NCBI GenBank assembly: GCA_910584615.1
Contig: CAJUAM010000006.1
Location: 1 to 64,000, forward strand
DNA from: an uncultured Dorea sp.
Lineage (GTDB): Bacteria; Bacillota; Clostridia; Lachnospirales; Lachnospiraceae
DNA: 64,000 bases
Direction: 5' to 3'
Below, one piece after another: positions 61,714 through 64,000 of the stretch. Below the pieces are notes generated by a model that searched no databases, had not been told where the DNA came from, and worked only from the letters and a program-made list of their open reading frames with translations. The translations under genes were made by a program, and so were the position numbers. Position 1 is the first letter of the stretch. Each line of letters opens with the position of its first letter.

Positions 61714-62577
61714 ATGCGTACGCAGCACCATTTCAACAAAAACATATTATTTTTACATATAGCTGTCATGCTTTTTAGCCTGTCCGGTGTCATCGCGCAG
61801 TTTGTAGAAGTATCAGCAGTCATGGTAGCATTAGGCAGAGTCATCTCCTCGTCGCTGCTTTTATTCCTGATTGCGGTTTTAAAAAAAGATACCCTCAGAC
61901 TTGACTCAAATAAGGACTATGGACTGATCATTCTCACGGGAATCATAATGGCTGTCCACTGGACTACTTTTTTCCAGTCAATACAGGTATCCTCTGTAGC
62001 CATCGGAACGATCACTTTCTCCACTTTTCCATTGTTCCTGACTTTTCTGGAACCGTTTATCTTTCATGAAAAGCTTCGAAGACAGAGTGTCCTCACAGCG
62101 ATTCTCCTGTTTATCGGTGTTTTGATCACTATTCCTGAATTCTCCATGGAAAATAACACTACCGTCGGAATTATCTGGGGAATGATATGCAGCTTTACAT
62201 ACGCACTCATGACATTGGCAAACCGTTATTTTTCTGTCCGGTATACAGGCCGGATCATATGCCTGTATGAGCAGGGAACTGCCGCTATCGTGCTTTTTCC
62301 CGCTCTGTTTATCACAAACGCAGACTGGCGGCTTGTAGATACCGCCGGTGTAGCTTTCATCGGATTTGTCTGCACGGCATTTGCGTACTCCCTGTATGTA
62401 TCTGCCCAGAAAAATGTGAAAGCACAGACCGCAGGGATCATTTCCGGTATGGAAACTGTCTACGGGATCATCTATGCACTGCTGTTCCTCAAAGAAATCC
62501 CAAGCGCAAGGGAGCTTGTGGGCGGCGCTGTGATACTGGGAGTCGCAATGTATTCATCTTTGAAAACAAATAATTAG
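61714..62577 (+). CDS. EamA/DMT family transporter
   Basis: A 287-residue membrane protein with ten hydrophobic segments arranged as two EamA repeats (the second starting near residue 145, TTVGIIWGMICSFTYALMTLANRY). The family exports or imports amino acids, nucleotides or sugars, and the substrate is unknown. It is downstream of nagB but beyond a terminator, so a link to amino sugars is weak. Ribosome site AAGGAG. Confidence 0.88.
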   Translation: MRTQHHFNKNILFLHIAVMLFSLSGVIAQFVEVSAVMVALGRVISSSLLLFLIAVLKKDTLRLDSNKDYGLIILTGIIMAVHWTTFFQSIQVSSVAIGTITFSTFPLFLTFLEPFIFHEKLRRQSVLTAILLFIGVLITIPEFSMENNTTVGIIWGMICSFTYALMTLANRYFSVRYTGRIICLYEQGTAAIVLFPALFITNADWRLVDTAGVAFIGFVCTAFAYSLYVSAQKNVKAQTAGIISGMETVYGIIYALLFLKEIPSARELVGGAVILGVAMYSSLKTNN

Positions 62578-62588
62578 GCAAAAATTGA

Positions 62589-62610
62589 GGCAGGGAAAAT
62601 CCTCCCTGCC
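62589..62610. terminator. Terminator between convergent EamA and COG0523 genes
   Basis: A perfect stem GGCAGGG with CCCTGCC and an 8-nt loop. On the minus strand it is followed by TCAATTTTT, so it mainly serves the COG0523 genes. Confidence 0.68.
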
Positions 62611-62616
62611 ATTATC

Positions 62617-63570
62617 TTATCCCAGATATACGATTTCTTCCTTCGGTTTTGCTGTCGGCACCATCCGTATAAGATAGAGGACCGGCTGTCTGCTTCCGAA
62701 AGAGGCTATTGCTTCATACCCGAATTTTGCCTTGATACGTATCCATTGATGATCGGGGATAGCCTGCTTGCCGGGCAGGCGGCAGGGATAGCCATAGAAG
62801 CGGATATCTTCTGCGCAGCACGTCATAATCTTTCTCACAGGAACAAACATGTCCTCTGCCATTCCCTTAGGCCGGAACGCCTGAGCAGTAAATTCAATCT
62901 CCTTGTGGAGATAAAGTTCAGGATGGTCGTATGCATCCACATACCAGATACCAAAATCCTCATCCTCTATGACAATCTTATCTGCCTTGACGTCATAAGG
63001 CAGATCTTCCTCTGACGGCTGTATGATCTTTCCCTCCAGATCCTCAAAAATAAGCTGTGCCATGGGATTTTGAACCTTAAGGGCCCTCCTGAAACCAAAG
63101 CGGTCTACTTTCGGCGCGCAGCGGTTAACCACGATCAGTTCTGATTCCGCAAGCTGTTCCATGAGCATATTTCTCATATTGACAAGATACATATCCAAAG
63201 TTTCCCCGTTTACCGTAGAATACACACCCTGCAGCTCCCAGTTCCTTGGATATCTGATAGAAAGCAGATCGGCAAGTTTCCACATGCCATTATATTCAAT
63301 CACTACCTGGTTTGGATGATATTTCTTTTCACAGTTTTTGAAAAAATCAGAATTAAGCTGTTCTGGTTCTTCTATTTCCAAGAGAAGCATATCATTGTTG
63401 TCCAGATATTCTCTCTGGTATTCTTCTTCCCCCTCTTCGCACCGGATCAAAAGCGTAAGTCCCGGCTCGATCCATTCCTGCTCCATAAGTGTTTCTTTCA
63501 CAAGGGTAGTTTTTCCGCTGTCTAAAAACCCGGTCACCACAAATACCGGTATCGGTGCCTGTTCAAACAT
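62617..63570 (-). CDS. COG0523 (CobW/P47K-like) GTPase, downstream copy
   Basis: A 317-residue G3E-family protein. It has P-loop GFLDSGKTTLV, ELIVVNRCAPKVD with the NRC(A) variant of the base-recognition motif, and PMAQLIFEDLEG. The CxCC metal motif expected in metallochaperones of this group is not evident in the N-terminal half. No His-rich tract and no standard CobW_C tail; the C-terminus has a TCCAEDIRFYGYPC segment. 36 nt after a second COG0523 gene, so the two are probably co-transcribed. Confidence 0.85.
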   Translation of the reverse strand: MFEQAPIPVFVVTGFLDSGKTTLVKETLMEQEWIEPGLTLLIRCEEGEEEYQREYLDNNDMLLLEIEEPEQLNSDFFKNCEKKYHPNQVVIEYNGMWKLADLLSIRYPRNWELQGVYSTVNGETLDMYLVNMRNMLMEQLAESELIVVNRCAPKVDRFGFRRALKVQNPMAQLIFEDLEGKIIQPSEEDLPYDVKADKIVIEDEDFGIWYVDAYDHPELYLHKEIEFTAQAFRPKGMAEDMFVPVRKIMTCCAEDIRFYGYPCRLPGKQAIPDHQWIRIKAKFGYEAIASFGSRQPVLYLIRMVPTAKPKEEIVYLG

Positions 63571-63606
63571 AACATCGACCTCCGCAAATTAATTTAGATG
63601 TTTACA

Positions 63607-64000
63607 TCATACATGGAATAGTCTCAAGAGCTCCTCTTCCTTCAGATCTGTCCCGATCACACAGATACGTCCTGTATAATCCGCCGCTCCCTCTCTCACT
63701 TCATATTCCTCCGGAACCAGATCAAATTGCTTCCAGCTTCCGTCAGTCATTGATACGATCCCCTTAGAACGCAGGATAACACCGTAACTCTCGGTCTCTG
63801 ACAATGCTTTTACCAGATAATCAAGCTCTTCTTCCGTATATTTGTGAGCGGTTTCTCTGCCCCAGCTTGTAAAAATCTCATCCGCATGGTGGTGATGTCC
63901 ATGATCACAGCATTCGTCATGGTGATGTCCATGATCACAACACTCGTCATGATGGTGGTGATGCCCATGATCACAGCACTCGCCATGATGATGGTGATGT
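63607..64000 (-). CDS. COG0523 GTPase with His/Cys repeats, C-terminal part
   Basis: Only about the last 130 residues are inside the window; the P-loop part lies beyond the right edge. The visible part has a metal-binding stretch of three repeats with the unit ECCDHGHHH, then ADEIFTSWGRETAHKYTEEEL and a CobW_C domain ending EEELLRLFHV. Proteins of this build act as zinc or cobalt chaperones. A shorter reading from 63804 would miss the repeats and lacks a good start. The frame is open to the window edge. Confidence 0.85.
   Translation of the reverse strand, partial: HHHHHGECCDHGHHHHHDECCDHGHHHDECCDHGHHHHADEIFTSWGRETAHKYTEEELDYLVKALSETESYGVILRSKGIVSMTDGSWKQFDLVPEEYEVREGAADYTGRICVIGTDLKEEELLRLFHV
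63884..64000 (-). repeat. Tandem repeat encoding His/Cys metal-binding motifs
   Basis: Three units of about 27-33 bp with the core CATGATCACA (plus strand), each coding for CCDHGHHH with an adjacent DE or GE. The nucleotide identity between units is high, so copy number may vary between strains. The repeat continues to the window edge. Confidence 0.75.

Noticed and set aside
63884..64000. Short repeats at the right edge as a possible CRISPR array
   Set aside because: Units are contiguous, without spacers, and code for a regular His/Cys metal-binding stretch in the COG0523 frame.

Overview
The window is a chromosomal segment of a low-GC, spore-forming, anaerobic Firmicute, most likely a gut Lachnospiraceae. 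The support is: tyrS behind a T-box leader, an alpha/beta-type small acid-soluble spore protein, clpC next to radA, a ferredoxin-linked indolepyruvate oxidoreductase, a two-subunit (PyrK/PyrD) dihydroorotate dehydrogenase, strong AGGAGG ribosome binding sites, and sugar and sialic acid catabolic operons. No insertion sequence, prophage, CRISPR array or rRNA is visible. The left edge cuts a tRNA-Trp and the right edge cuts a COG0523 (CobW-type) GTPase gene.

Layout. 1-110: 3' half of tRNA-Trp and its terminator. 127-5612 (minus): ribose/galactose-type ABC transporter (binding lipoprotein, ATPase, two permeases) plus an amidohydrolase. 5815-10037 (plus): a very large hybrid histidine kinase with two kinase modules and a REC-winged helix-BTAD response regulator, transcribed divergently from the ABC operon and probably its regulator. 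10094-13060: secreted PPC-like protein and an aspartate-type aminotransferase. 13116-17794 (minus): gntR-clpC-hypothetical-radA. 17909-20171: alanine dehydrogenase and a divergent RpiR regulator. 20243-23460: AraC regulator and GH36 alpha-galactosidase. 23567-30855 (minus): one tight run pyrE, a 50-codon membrane ORF, vanZ-like, a small membrane protein, M29-type aminopeptidase, purE, purM, purN, purD. 31142-34849 (plus): iorA-iorB-paaK for aromatic 2-oxoacid oxidation. 34939-38913 (minus): pyrC-pyrF-pyrK-pyrD. 39048-44182 (minus): CdaR-like regulator, ftsE, ftsX, PcsB/EnvC-like M23 hydrolase, ctpA. 44402-45404: GT26 glycosyltransferase and SASP. 45606-47865 (minus): padR, HAAS/DUF1700, toastrack/DUF4097 protein with a poly-Asp tract, pspC. 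48055-50107 (minus): two paralogous secreted proteins, each behind a promoter interrupted by a poly-G tract. 50151-53586 (minus): M15 peptidase, zinc-ribbon/glycan-binding membrane protein, T-box-tyrS. 53684-60561 (minus): nanE-nanA-SSS symporter-yhcH-nanK-rpiR-nagA and a decayed membrane-anchor remnant. 60892-62577 (plus): divergent nagB and an EamA transporter. 62617-64000 (minus): two COG0523 GTPases, the upstream one with His/Cys repeats.

How it fits together. Sialic acid entering through the SSS symporter is cleaved by NanA to pyruvate and ManNAc. NanK phosphorylates ManNAc, NanE epimerises it, NagA deacetylates it, and the divergent NagB gives fructose-6-phosphate. FtsEX probably gates the co-transcribed M23 peptidoglycan hydrolase. 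The pyr and pur genes cover most of UMP synthesis and four purine steps.

Most notable observation. The two tandem secreted-protein genes have nearly identical promoters in which a run of 12 or 10 G residues lies between a consensus -35 (TTGACA) and a -10 (TATTAT). The spacers are therefore 21 and 19 bp, and both would reach the optimal 17 bp at eight Gs. This is the architecture of slippage-driven phase-variable promoters such as Neisseria porA. Other points of interest are the two-module kinase with a SARP-like regulator and a tandem direct repeat at its likely target promoter, clpC led by a GntR regulator instead of ctsR-mcsAB, and paired palindromes in front of ald/rpiR and nanE/nagB.
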